This document shows, piece by piece, positions 16,283 through 23,590 of a DNA stretch of 28,818 bases (positions within the stretch are counted from its first letter, which is position 1; each line of letters starts with the position of its first letter). The DNA is from SOJZ01 sp964556565 (GTDB lineage Archaea > Thermoproteota > Bathyarchaeia > Bathyarchaeales > Bathyarchaeaceae): the NCBI GenBank assembly GCA_964556565.1, contig CAZKWF010000022.1, positions 1 through 28,818 on the forward strand, written 5' to 3'. The position numbers and the translations under genes are program-made. The notes below the pieces were generated by a model. The model saw nothing but the letters and a program-made list of their open reading frames with translations, made no database searches and was not told where the DNA came from.

Positions 16283-17586
16283 AAGAATTTGTTTAGATCA
16301 ACTCTTCTGTATTCTTCTTTTTTGAACCCTTTTCCTGTTTCTTTGAGCGGAATCGTTGCGTCCAACCCCATTTTACATGTTGTCGCTTTTTTTCCTTCAG
16401 TTAGATCTCCAGATGGATCAAGAGAAGACCCTCTTTGTTTTGGTAGGATAACAGCGTCTTTGTCTGCTTGAAATCTCGTTGCGATGGCCCATTCAACGTC
16501 GTTTGGATCATAGATGTTTATGTCGTCATCCACAACAATACAGTGTTTCAATGAGCTGTGACCTTTAAAGGCTGCTTCAATCGTTTTCTTTCCGTCATCT
16601 GGATTCCGTTTCTTTATTTGCACCACTGCGTGGAGCCAGCTGCAACCGCCAGGAGTTATGTAAACATCCTTACATTCGCAGACTTTATTCACTTCATTAA
16701 AAATCGTTGGTTCTCTGGGCATTCCCATCAAGAGTTTATGTTCGTTTCTTCCAGCAAGTATGGTTTGGTAGACGGGATTTTCTCTGTGAGTTATGCAGTT
16801 GATTTCTATCAATGGTTGCTGTCTTACTCTATCGATAATTCCTGTCAGATCTAAGAATGGCCCCTCTGATGTTCTCTCTTTTGTTATCCTTCCTTCTAAT
16901 ACAATCTCGCAGTCCTTCGGGACTTCAATGTCAATGGTTTTACACTTTACCAACTCTGTTTTTTCCAGTGCGTTCGCCATTCCCATTTCGTCAACGCCTT
17001 TTGGTAGAGATGTGGCGGCAGCAAGAAGAACAGCTGTTGAGTTGCTTATGCAAATTGCGATGTCGAGTTCACCGCCAGACTTTTTAAGGGCACTGTCGGT
17101 TCCCCGCTCTTCGACAATCCTAGCTACGAACCTGTTTTTACCTAGTAGCATCAACCTGTGGAAACACGTGTTTCTACCTAACTCAGGATCTTTTATTATG
17201 CAGATAGCCGATGCGATGTATTTTCCGCCGTCTTTTTCTGTGTACCTCATTATAGGAAGCTTTGTTAAATCAACATCCTTCTCAACTATTTCCTGACATT
17301 CTCCCTTCTCCACAACATCGGGGCGTACAGGGTTTTCTATGGCATTGGATAACTTATGCAACAATTGTTCTTTCTTGATATTCAACGCTCTGGCAATCAG
17401 TTCTTTAGAAGAGACGAGGCCGCCTACAACAGGGATGCTTGATTCTTTCACTTTCTCAAACAATACAGGTTTTTCGCCGAGAGCATCTATAATCCCCGCT
17501 ATCTCATACTCGGTTGACACTTCTTTTTCTATTTTTGCCAATTCTCCATTTTGGTCAAGCTGTTCCAGAAAACTTCTAAAACCCAA
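16279..17586 (-). CDS. Anhydromevalonate phosphate decarboxylase (UbiD family)
   Basis: Decarboxylates trans-anhydromevalonate 5-phosphate to isopentenyl phosphate, using prenylated FMN made by a UbiX protein encoded elsewhere. The 435-residue protein shows the UbiD order: N-terminal FRSFLEQLDQNGELAKIEKE, central LPIMRYTEKDGGKYIASA, the active-site block RTSEGPFLDLTG (residues 238-249) and the C-terminal WAIATRFQADKDAVILP. Its place between mevalonate kinase and the dehydratase subunits decides the substrate over other UbiD activities. The ATG at 17586 lies 51 bp after the kinase stop, and the end overlaps the next gene. Confidence 0.93.
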   Translation of the reverse strand: MGFRSFLEQLDQNGELAKIEKEVSTEYEIAGIIDALGEKPVLFEKVKESSIPVVGGLVSSKELIARALNIKKEQLLHKLSNAIENPVRPDVVEKGECQEIVEKDVDLTKLPIMRYTEKDGGKYIASAICIIKDPELGRNTCFHRLMLLGKNRFVARIVEERGTDSALKKSGGELDIAICISNSTAVLLAAATSLPKGVDEMGMANALEKTELVKCKTIDIEVPKDCEIVLEGRITKERTSEGPFLDLTGIIDRVRQQPLIEINCITHRENPVYQTILAGRNEHKLLMGMPREPTIFNEVNKVCECKDVYITPGGCSWLHAVVQIKKRNPDDGKKTIEAAFKGHSSLKHCIVVDDDINIYDPNDVEWAIATRFQADKDAVILPKQRGSSLDPSGDLTEGKKATTCKMGLDATIPLKETGKGFKKEEYRRVDLNKFL

Positions 17587-17637
17587 TCTTATCCCTTCTA
17601 TAAAGGTAATTTCTTGTTTCTGTTAAGGCTATTCTCT

Positions 17638-18582
17638 TTATATTTTTTGAACCCCGATCTTTGCTCTCAGTACTTTGAACCCCTCTTTTTCCATTGTTGT
17701 GGCAACCACTTCTTGCAGTTCTTTTCCTGGCGTTAACGCTACCATACAGCCTCCACCGCCACCGCCAGTTAGTTTTGCTCCAAACGCGCCCTGCTCTCGA
17801 GCTAAATTGACTAGATAATCCAATTCTTTGCAAGAAACCTCAATTTCTTGCAGTAAGTCATGGTTTTTGCTCATTAGCCTTCCGACTTCTCTTAAATCAA
17901 AATCTTCTAAGGCCTTTCTCGCCTCAAGCGCCAACCGCTCTGCCTCATTGAACAATGGACCGTATTTTTCTGGATTTTCTTTCTTTCTTTCCGCAACGCC
18001 TGCAACCATTTCCTTTGTGTCAGCGACAACCCGCGTGTTGCCTATGACAATTTCAACGGGTTGCCTTATACTCAATCTTTCAATTGTGTTTGGGCCTCCG
18101 CTCAAATTCCTCCTGAACCAGATTAGCCCTCCATAGGTTGCCGCGGAGTTGTCGATGCCTGAAGGCGTTCCGGCGTAAGCTTTCTCAGCTTCATAAGCAA
18201 TTTCATTAATTCTTTCATCTGACAAATTCATTTCTAACTCCTCTGCTATAGCTCGAGCGATTGCAACGCTGCTTGCTGCAGAAGCACCAACTCCGCTGAA
18301 GCCCGGGAGATTTCCTCCTAACCAAATCTCTAAAAACGCCTTTTCCAAATCGATTCCCACGGTTTTAAGCATTCTCTGAATTGACTCTTTTTGTTGGGTT
18401 CTCTTCTTTTCAGTGTAACCGTTTGCGCCTCTTCTTTCATCCTTTATAGTGATTCCGTCTCCAATTTTCTTCACTTCTGCGTCAGCTGTCAAATCAATTG
18501 CAGAAACAATTCCTGGCACGCCGTGAACAACGAAATGTTCGCCAAACAAAATGACTTTTCCGAAACCAGAACCTCTTCCCAT
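17638..18582 (-). CDS. mvk: Mevalonate kinase (GHMP kinase)
   Basis: Phosphorylates mevalonate to 5-phosphomevalonate with ATP in the cytoplasm; the first gene of the operon and of the committed route to archaeal lipids. The 314-residue protein has FGEHFVVHGVPGIVSAID at the N-terminus, the ATP loop PGFSGVGASAASSVAIARA (about 93-111), the catalytic aspartate in GTPSGIDNSAA (Asp144) and the third GHMP motif AKLTGGGGGGC (about 275-285). The start ATG at 18582 follows AGGCGG by 5 nt. A TATA element (18613-18627) lies about 35 bp upstream. Confidence 0.96.
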   Translation of the reverse strand: MGRGSGFGKVILFGEHFVVHGVPGIVSAIDLTADAEVKKIGDGITIKDERRGANGYTEKKRTQQKESIQRMLKTVGIDLEKAFLEIWLGGNLPGFSGVGASAASSVAIARAIAEELEMNLSDERINEIAYEAEKAYAGTPSGIDNSAATYGGLIWFRRNLSGGPNTIERLSIRQPVEIVIGNTRVVADTKEMVAGVAERKKENPEKYGPLFNEAERLALEARKALEDFDLREVGRLMSKNHDLLQEIEVSCKELDYLVNLAREQGAFGAKLTGGGGGGCMVALTPGKELQEVVATTMEKEGFKVLRAKIGVQKI

Positions 18583-18612
18583 CGAAACCGCCTAAATAAT
18601 CAATGATTTCCA

Positions 18613-18627
18613 AAAATTTAAATAAAT
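18613..18627 (-). promoter_or_regulatory. Promoter of the mevalonate operon
   Basis: On the minus strand the sequence reads ATTTATTTAAATTTT, a strong TATA-type element. Transcription would start near 18590, 8-10 nt before the mvk start, so the leader would be very short. Confidence 0.55.
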
Positions 18628-18737
18628 GGATTATGCGGGTTCCAAAGTTGAACTTATCAAAGAGGCTAGAGGCTCTCTGTGGAGCGGTTAGGGAAGTTTT
18701 CAAGTCTGTAAGTAAAGCGGGTGGAACATACCGAAAA

Positions 18738-18750
18738 ATGCATGCATGCA
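18738..18750. repeat. ATGCATGCATGCA palindromic repeat, copy 2
   Basis: Between the ZIP transporter end and the mvk promoter, 11 bp from the transporter stop. The core TGCATGCATGCA (18739-18750) is flanked by AAAAA and AAA. Confidence 0.75.
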
Positions 18751-18761
18751 AAATACAAAGC

Positions 18762-19514
18762 TCATCTGAGCATGATTAAACTGAGTATCATTACAGCCAT
18801 TCCAGAAATAACTCCTATGGCTACCGTGTGCTCTTTACCATATCTGTGAGCCGCTGGCAATAATTCGTCAAAGCTTATGTAAACCATGATGCCTGCAATG
18901 AAGGCTAGAACAGAATAAATTAGATAGTCTGTCATGAAGGGTAAGAGGAAAGCTGCTCCTATTACTGCGCCAATCGGCTCAAATATCCCCGAAGCAAAAG
19001 AGTACAGAAAAGCCTTTCTCTTATTTCCAGTGGCATAGAAAATGGGTATATACACAGATATCCCTTCAGGTATGTTGTGAAGGGCTATAGCTATCGCTAA
19101 CAGGATGCCGACATCTATTGAATATAAAGAACATGCGAACGTAGCAAATCCCTCAGGAAAATTGTGTATTGCAATTCCTAACGCAGTCAAAATCCCAGTC
19201 CTCATAAGTTTCGGATCTCTGCTTTCAACTTTTTCAGCGATATATTCGTGAGGGATCAAAATGTCGACTACAAAGATTATCACTATTCCTACAAGGAATG
19301 CGAAATTTGCATGGAGAAATCCTATCCCACCCATCGACTTTGTCAGAAGTTCAACGAACGATACATTGATCATTACACCCGCCGAAAATCCGAGAGTCAA
19401 GCCCAAAATTCTGTGCGTAGGTTTTTTTATGAAGAATGCTACTGCGGCTCCTATCGTAGTTGAGATTCCCGCTAGAAAAGATAGTAATAAAGCTAACGAA
19501 ACAACATCACTCAC
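18762..19514 (-). CDS. ZIP family metal transporter
   Basis: Membrane protein predicted to bring divalent metal (zinc, iron or manganese) into the cytoplasm. The 250-residue protein has eight membrane segments. The two metal-binding helices carry IAIHNFPEGFATF and IALHNIPEGISVY (about residues 113-160), the double HNxPEG signature of ZupT/GufA-type ZIPs. The loop between helices 3 and 4 is short and not histidine-rich. The start is GTG at 19514, preceded by AAGGAGCGGAGAAC; a TTTTAAAG TATA-like element is at 19555-19564. It lies in the same orientation as feoAB but has its own promoter candidate, 244 bp downstream of feoB. Confidence 0.95.
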   Translation of the reverse strand: MSDVVSLALLLSFLAGISTTIGAAVAFFIKKPTHRILGLTLGFSAGVMINVSFVELLTKSMGGIGFLHANFAFLVGIVIIFVVDILIPHEYIAEKVESRDPKLMRTGILTALGIAIHNFPEGFATFACSLYSIDVGILLAIAIALHNIPEGISVYIPIFYATGNKRKAFLYSFASGIFEPIGAVIGAAFLLPFMTDYLIYSVLAFIAGIMVYISFDELLPAAHRYGKEHTVAIGVISGMAVMILSLIMLR

Positions 19515-19699
19515 GTTCTCCGCTCCTTATTTTCCAGTAAAAGCAACGTCGCCTTCTTTAAAACATTTGAAAGACATCTCCCAGTCATGGGTTTATCCCA
19601 TCCCCTTTCACAATAATTCCTTTTCTTTCTCTGTGAGCATGTAAGATTTGACAAGTCCAGCCGTTTTATGCTACAGGTCGACTTAAGCGGACGGAAGCT

Positions 19700-19709
19700 A
19701 TGCATGCAT
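19700..19709. repeat. ATGCATGCAT palindrome, copy 3
   Basis: In the gap after feoB. A second, unrelated inverted repeat (GCTTAT-G-ATAAGC, 19735-19747) lies between this copy and the feoB stop; it has no T-run and its role is unclear. Confidence 0.7.
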
Positions 19710-19758
19710 TGTTTCTCTTTCTAGGATAGAAGAGGCTTATGATAAGCTCATCTCCTTT

Positions 19759-21699
19759 TCACTGGGCCAGCATCAATAACCTGAAAGCTATCCCGCCAAC
19801 GAGTACTGCAAACACGATCTCAAACACCGTAATGAATAATGCTTTCTTCCATCCGAACTCTCTAACTAGGGCAGCAATAGTAGCTATACAGGGTATATAG
19901 AGCATTGTTACCAGCGTGAACACAATCATCTGCACTGGCCCAAAATTTGGAACCTGTGTGAAATCTGCTGTCCCCAGAAGAGTTGCGAGCATTATTAACG
20001 TCAGTTCTTTCCTTAAAACTCCAAACATCAATGCTATACCCGTGATGGCTGGTAGCCCCAGCCAAGTGACAGTTATGGGACTGAGGACACTTGCGATAGG
20101 GTTCAACAAACCCATAACTTCTGCGAGCTTGATTAGAAGGCTACCTACAATTATAAGAGGAAAGGCCATCTTTATGAATTCCATCAATCTAAACCATGTT
20201 TGTTTCAACACCGTCTGCGGATGAGGCACTCTATAGTCATGCATCTCCATTACTAGTGCGGTTGGTTCACCGGGTAAAGCCTTGAATGCCAGTCTTCCTA
20301 GAAAGAAGATAATCAACAAGTTGATGATGTATAATGCTAAGGCCCATTGAACATTCACAAATGTCCCAACTAGACCGAGAACGATAACTGTTGTTGCGGC
20401 GCAAGGTACCAATGTAACAACGAAGGCGGTGAGAAGTCTCTCTCTTTCCGTCTCCATGATTCTGCATCCCAAACATCCTGGAACGTTACAACCAAGGCTG
20501 AGCATGACTGGGATAAAGGCCTTCCCATGTAAACCTATCTTATGCATTACATTATCTAACAAAAACGCGATTCTACTAAGATAACCGGAATCCTCAAGAA
20601 AGTATAGTATAAGATAGAATGGAATAATGTAAGGTAGCGCTATCGTAACACCCGCTATGATACCCTCCATAACTCCACCCCAAATCAGTTTTCCCACAAT
20701 CTCGGCTCCGAATATGCTTTCAAAAATAGGTTCTAAACCATACAAAAGGTCACTCAACAAGCCAGAGGTGTAGTCTCCGAAAGTGAAGATAGAACTGAAG
20801 ATTGAGAGTAATGCAATAGCCATAATCGGATATCCAAGGATTTTATGGGTTGTTAAAGCATGAAGCCTCTCTCTCATCGGTGGCTTTATTGGCGGCGCTA
20901 TATGTTGAACCTCTCTAGCAATGAAGCCTGCAATCTCGTATCGCTCAGATGTTATCACAGTCGAGCAAGAATGACCATGGATATCTTCAATCTCTCTCGC
21001 AGACTTTTCAGCGGCAGATAGGATCTCGGGATCTATTTCACGAATTTCCCTTTCCACCTGCTCATCCTTTTCCAAGAGCTTTATCGCTGTCCATCTAGCG
21101 GGGTATGGATAATGAACCTTTTTGATTATCTCACTGAGACCTTCAATTCTCTTCTCAATTTCGTCGCCGTACTTCATTTGGTGAGGCTTTTTTCCTCCTT
21201 TTTCAATGGTCTCAACAGATTTTTGCAATAACTCGTATACGCCAGTTCCCCTCGTCGCCACTGTGGGAATTACCGGTACACCCAAGGTCTTTTCTAATTT
21301 CTTATAGTTGATCTCTATACCCTTCTTCTTCGCCATATCCACTTGATTTAAAGCCACAACCATTGGAGTCTCCAGTTCCATTAACTGAAGTGTGAAGAAC
21401 AGATTTCTTTCAAGAACCGAGGCATCCACAACATTTATCACCACATCTGGCGTCTCGACTGCGATATATTCCCTTGAAACGAGCTCCTCTATAGAAAAGG
21501 TGGACAGAGAATAGATTCCAGGTAGATCGATGATGTCTATGGTATGACCCCTAAAATGAAGCGTTCCTTCAGCCTTTTCAACAGTTTTCCCGGGCCAATT
21601 TCCAATGTGCTGGTGTAAACCCGTCAAGTGGTTGAACATTACAGATTTTCCGACGTTCGCATTTCCTGCCAAAACCACAATGAACCTGCTTTCGGTCAC
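19759..21699 (-). CDS. feoB: Ferrous iron transport protein B
   Basis: Main ferrous iron importer: an N-terminal GTPase domain fused to a membrane channel. In the 646-residue protein the G1 loop is GNANVGKS (12-19; the usual Pro is Ala), G3 is DLPGIYSL and G4 is NQVD. A helical guanine-dissociation-inhibitor-like domain follows to about residue 270. The membrane part has two Gate regions, with conserved cysteine motifs CNVPGCLGCR and VPCAATT, and further helices to the C-terminus. Start ATG overlaps the feoA stop as ATGA, so the two are translationally coupled. Length is at the short end for the family, with no C-terminal FeoC-like domain. Confidence 0.97.
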   Translation of the reverse strand: MTESRFIVVLAGNANVGKSVMFNHLTGLHQHIGNWPGKTVEKAEGTLHFRGHTIDIIDLPGIYSLSTFSIEELVSREYIAVETPDVVINVVDASVLERNLFFTLQLMELETPMVVALNQVDMAKKKGIEINYKKLEKTLGVPVIPTVATRGTGVYELLQKSVETIEKGGKKPHQMKYGDEIEKRIEGLSEIIKKVHYPYPARWTAIKLLEKDEQVEREIREIDPEILSAAEKSAREIEDIHGHSCSTVITSERYEIAGFIAREVQHIAPPIKPPMRERLHALTTHKILGYPIMAIALLSIFSSIFTFGDYTSGLLSDLLYGLEPIFESIFGAEIVGKLIWGGVMEGIIAGVTIALPYIIPFYLILYFLEDSGYLSRIAFLLDNVMHKIGLHGKAFIPVMLSLGCNVPGCLGCRIMETERERLLTAFVVTLVPCAATTVIVLGLVGTFVNVQWALALYIINLLIIFFLGRLAFKALPGEPTALVMEMHDYRVPHPQTVLKQTWFRLMEFIKMAFPLIIVGSLLIKLAEVMGLLNPIASVLSPITVTWLGLPAITGIALMFGVLRKELTLIMLATLLGTADFTQVPNFGPVQMIVFTLVTMLYIPCIATIAALVREFGWKKALFITVFEIVFAVLVGGIAFRLLMLAQ

Positions 21700-21971
21700 C
21701 TCTTTACCTCCACGAAAATTCTCTCAGCCATTCTTTTACCTATAGCCAGCCTAGAACCCCTTACATAGACTTCTAAAGGTCCTCGAAAGGGTGCTGATTT
21801 CACCACGGTCACTCTGGTGCCGGGGGTTAGACCCATATCTTCAAGCCTTTTTCTAAATCCCCAATGTCTTCCTGCTCCTCGGTGTTCTTTATGCCCTCTT
21901 CCGTGACCCATCTTTATAGAAGTTACAACGCCACTCTCTCCATCTCTCAGATCAGTCAAACGTAACTCCAT
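21696..21971 (-). CDS. feoA: FeoA domain protein with histidine-rich insert
   Basis: Small SH3-like cytoplasmic partner of FeoB. The fold is shown by LTDLRDGESGVVTSIKMG, then RLEDMGLTPGTRVTVVKSAP and the C-terminal GSRLAIGKRMAERIFVEV. Between the first and second blocks (residues 22-38) is the insert MGHGRGHKEHRGAGRHW with four histidines; most FeoA proteins have only a short glycine/arginine turn here. The insert could sense or bind metal; this is inference. ATG at 21971 follows GTGGAGGATAGCGAAA. Confidence 0.92.
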   Translation of the reverse strand: MELRLTDLRDGESGVVTSIKMGHGRGHKEHRGAGRHWGFRKRLEDMGLTPGTRVTVVKSAPFRGPLEVYVRGSRLAIGKRMAERIFVEVKR

Positions 21972-21996
21972 TTTCGCTATCCTCCACTTTCCTTTC

Positions 21997-22032
21997 TTAC
22001 TGTCTCATGTGCACATGTGTATGCAATCGCAT
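21997..22032 (-). CDS. Possible leader peptide upstream of feoA
   Basis: An 11-codon open frame, MRLHTHVHMRQ, with a GGAG ribosome-binding site about 9 nt before its ATG and an end 25 bp before feoA. Three of its eleven residues are histidine. It could be a translated leader or chance. It lies in a 289-bp gap otherwise without a gene, and no attenuator structure was established. Confidence 0.25.
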   Translation of the reverse strand: MRLHTHVHMRQ

Positions 22033-22173
22033 ATCCAATATTCTCCTTCAAACAGCCCCGCTTCCAGTGGCCCTAGTGATAACTGCCGTTTCCCAGGCTC
22101 CAGATCGCTTAACCTCTATTCCACGATAAAGCCGCAATCTGCGATTTTGGGGCTACTAAATGTTAGAGTGTTG

Positions 22174-22238
22174 TTAGGCATATTTGTAGAATACCCTAAA
22201 AAAGTTAGGCATGTTATAGAAAATCGAACATGTTTAGG
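22174..22238 (-). promoter_or_regulatory. Candidate metal-regulator operator region of feoAB
   Basis: Contains TTAGGCAT (22174-22181) and CCCTAA (22194-22199) as an imperfect inverted pair, then TTAGGCATG (22205-22213) and TTTAGG (22233-22238). An inverted pair CATGTT/AACATG (22210-22215, 22227-22232) overlaps the last two. TTAGG/CCTAA half-sites are typical of DtxR/IdeR-type operators. On the minus strand a TATA-like AAATATG overlaps the first TTAGGCAT, which suits repression by blocking. Binding by the adjacent regulator is inferred. Confidence 0.5.
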
Positions 22239-22260
22239 AAATCGATCTCTACTCTAATGG

Positions 22261-22725
22261 TTACGTGTCTACATGTTGACGGTTTTTCGTCTTACAATAT
22301 CTTTTGAACTGTTCCAGCCATCTTTTGACGAACTTTGGATGTTCGGGGGCGCTGGTGATGAACTCCACGAATCTTGTGAACTGTAGTATCGTCTTCGTAT
22401 CCAGTTGGTGCTCAAGCATGTGGGCATCCTTCAATGCAACATTCTTTGGTACTAGAATAATTTCTAGGAATTTTTTGAATGTCTCATGTCTTTCTCTAAC
22501 GGCCCTTGCGATCTCTTCTCCCTGAGAGGTAAGCGTGATTCCACCATATTTTTCATACACGACAAGTCCTATGTGGTCCAGTTTCTTCATCATCTCTACG
22601 ACAGTAGATGGTCTAACATTCAACTCTCTTACGATGTCCTTTATGCGAGCGTATCCCTTCCGCTCTATAATCTCGTATATCCCTCTCAGGTAATCCTCCG
22701 TTCTTCCTGTAAGGGCTTCCTTCAA
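22261..22725 (-). CDS. DtxR/MntR family metal-dependent regulator
   Basis: Predicted metal-sensing repressor of the neighbouring feoAB. The 154-residue protein has an N-terminal winged helix (residues 8-70: YLRGIYEIIERKGYARIKDI, RPSTVVEMMKKLDHIGLV, YGGITLTSQGEEIA) and a dimerisation/metal domain with RERHETFKKFLE and DAHMLEHQLD. In the HMLEH motif the first ligand position is His102, where iron-sensing DtxR/IdeR has Cys and MntR has Glu; Glu105 and His106 are kept. There is no SH3-like third domain, as in MntR, and the C-terminal arm is basic. The start is TTG at 22725, set by AGGAGG at 22735-22740. The promoter region (22755-22770) contains CTCTAA. Confidence 0.9.
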   Translation of the reverse strand: MKEALTGRTEDYLRGIYEIIERKGYARIKDIVRELNVRPSTVVEMMKKLDHIGLVVYEKYGGITLTSQGEEIARAVRERHETFKKFLEIILVPKNVALKDAHMLEHQLDTKTILQFTRFVEFITSAPEHPKFVKRWLEQFKRYCKTKNRQHVDT

Positions 22726-22886
22726 AATGTTTAGCCTCCTAATTAATGCAGGGGACTCTAAATTAAAACTTTAGCAAGATAGAGCAGCAAAATCGTAGTT
22801 TGGCTTTGGACTCGTTTCCTAGACCCATAGGTACCATTACTTTATCGCCGTGACAATTCTTCTATTACATTTTAATTAGCGATGGT

Positions 22887-23537
22887 TCACAATTTCTTTT
22901 TGATGGCGAAGTATCCTCTTTTGAGTCTCAGTTTCCATGGTATCGGTTTTCCACACGGAACAGTTGCTCCCTTCTTTATTGCGTGCACAATTTCGTCAAC
23001 CTCAGGATCTGCGTCAATAGCTGTGTAGGCAAAACCAATTTCAGAAGCGCAATGAGCATCGCTTCCTGCAGTCTGCGGAAGATCAAGTCTAACAGCAAGT
23101 TTTCGGCTTAGATGAGTTGAGAGGAAGAAAGGGAATGCTAAGGCATTAACCACTTCTACAGCGTCAAAGTTTGAGTCTACATGTCCCCTTAATCCTTTGT
23201 AAAAAACAGTTGGGTGAGCAGCCACAGCTATTCCTCCAGCTTCATGGATTATTTGAATCGTTTCAAAAGGGCTTAATTCTGCAGGAATGGGCTTAGTTAT
23301 GTTGAGGGCTAGGACATGACCATGCGAGGTGGTGACTTCGACTCCTGGGATAACAACAAGTTCCTTAACTTTTTGGACAAGTTTAAGCGCCCCTTCAACA
23401 ACGTCATGATCAGTAATGGCAACCCCGTCCAAACCTCTCTTCTTAGAATAAGCAACTATCTCGTCGAGGGTAGTTGTGGAATCGTAGGAATATCGTGTAT
23501 GGACGTGAAGATCGATTTTAAGGCGCAAATCTCTCAC
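22887..23537 (-). CDS. PHP domain metal-dependent phosphoesterase-like protein
   Basis: A 216-residue protein of the PHP superfamily. Motifs with the expected ligands are DLHVHTRYSYDS, ITDHDVVEG, PGVEVTTSHGHVLAL, AAHPTVF and GSDAHCASEIG. Family members hydrolyse phosphoester bonds in nucleotides or histidinol phosphate; the substrate here cannot be told. Start is GTG at 23537, giving RDLRLKIDLHVHT. It stands alone, with 50 bp to metG on one side and about 160 bp to the regulator on the other. Confidence 0.92.
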   Translation of the reverse strand: MRDLRLKIDLHVHTRYSYDSTTTLDEIVAYSKKRGLDGVAITDHDVVEGALKLVQKVKELVVIPGVEVTTSHGHVLALNITKPIPAELSPFETIQIIHEAGGIAVAAHPTVFYKGLRGHVDSNFDAVEVVNALAFPFFLSTHLSRKLAVRLDLPQTAGSDAHCASEIGFAYTAIDADPEVDEIVHAIKKGATVPCGKPIPWKLRLKRGYFAIKKKL

Positions 23538-23590
23538 TTGTAAAACTTGTAACTATTTTTTCACCACTACAACACCACAACGAGTCAAGC

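Noticed and set aside
19511..19705. 64-codon minus-strand frame before the ZIP gene
   Set aside because: No family pattern or ribosome-binding site, and it covers the likely ZIP promoter.
22009..22257. 82-codon plus-strand frame in the feoA upstream region
   Set aside because: Runs across the candidate operators, has no recognisable fold and no ribosome-binding site.
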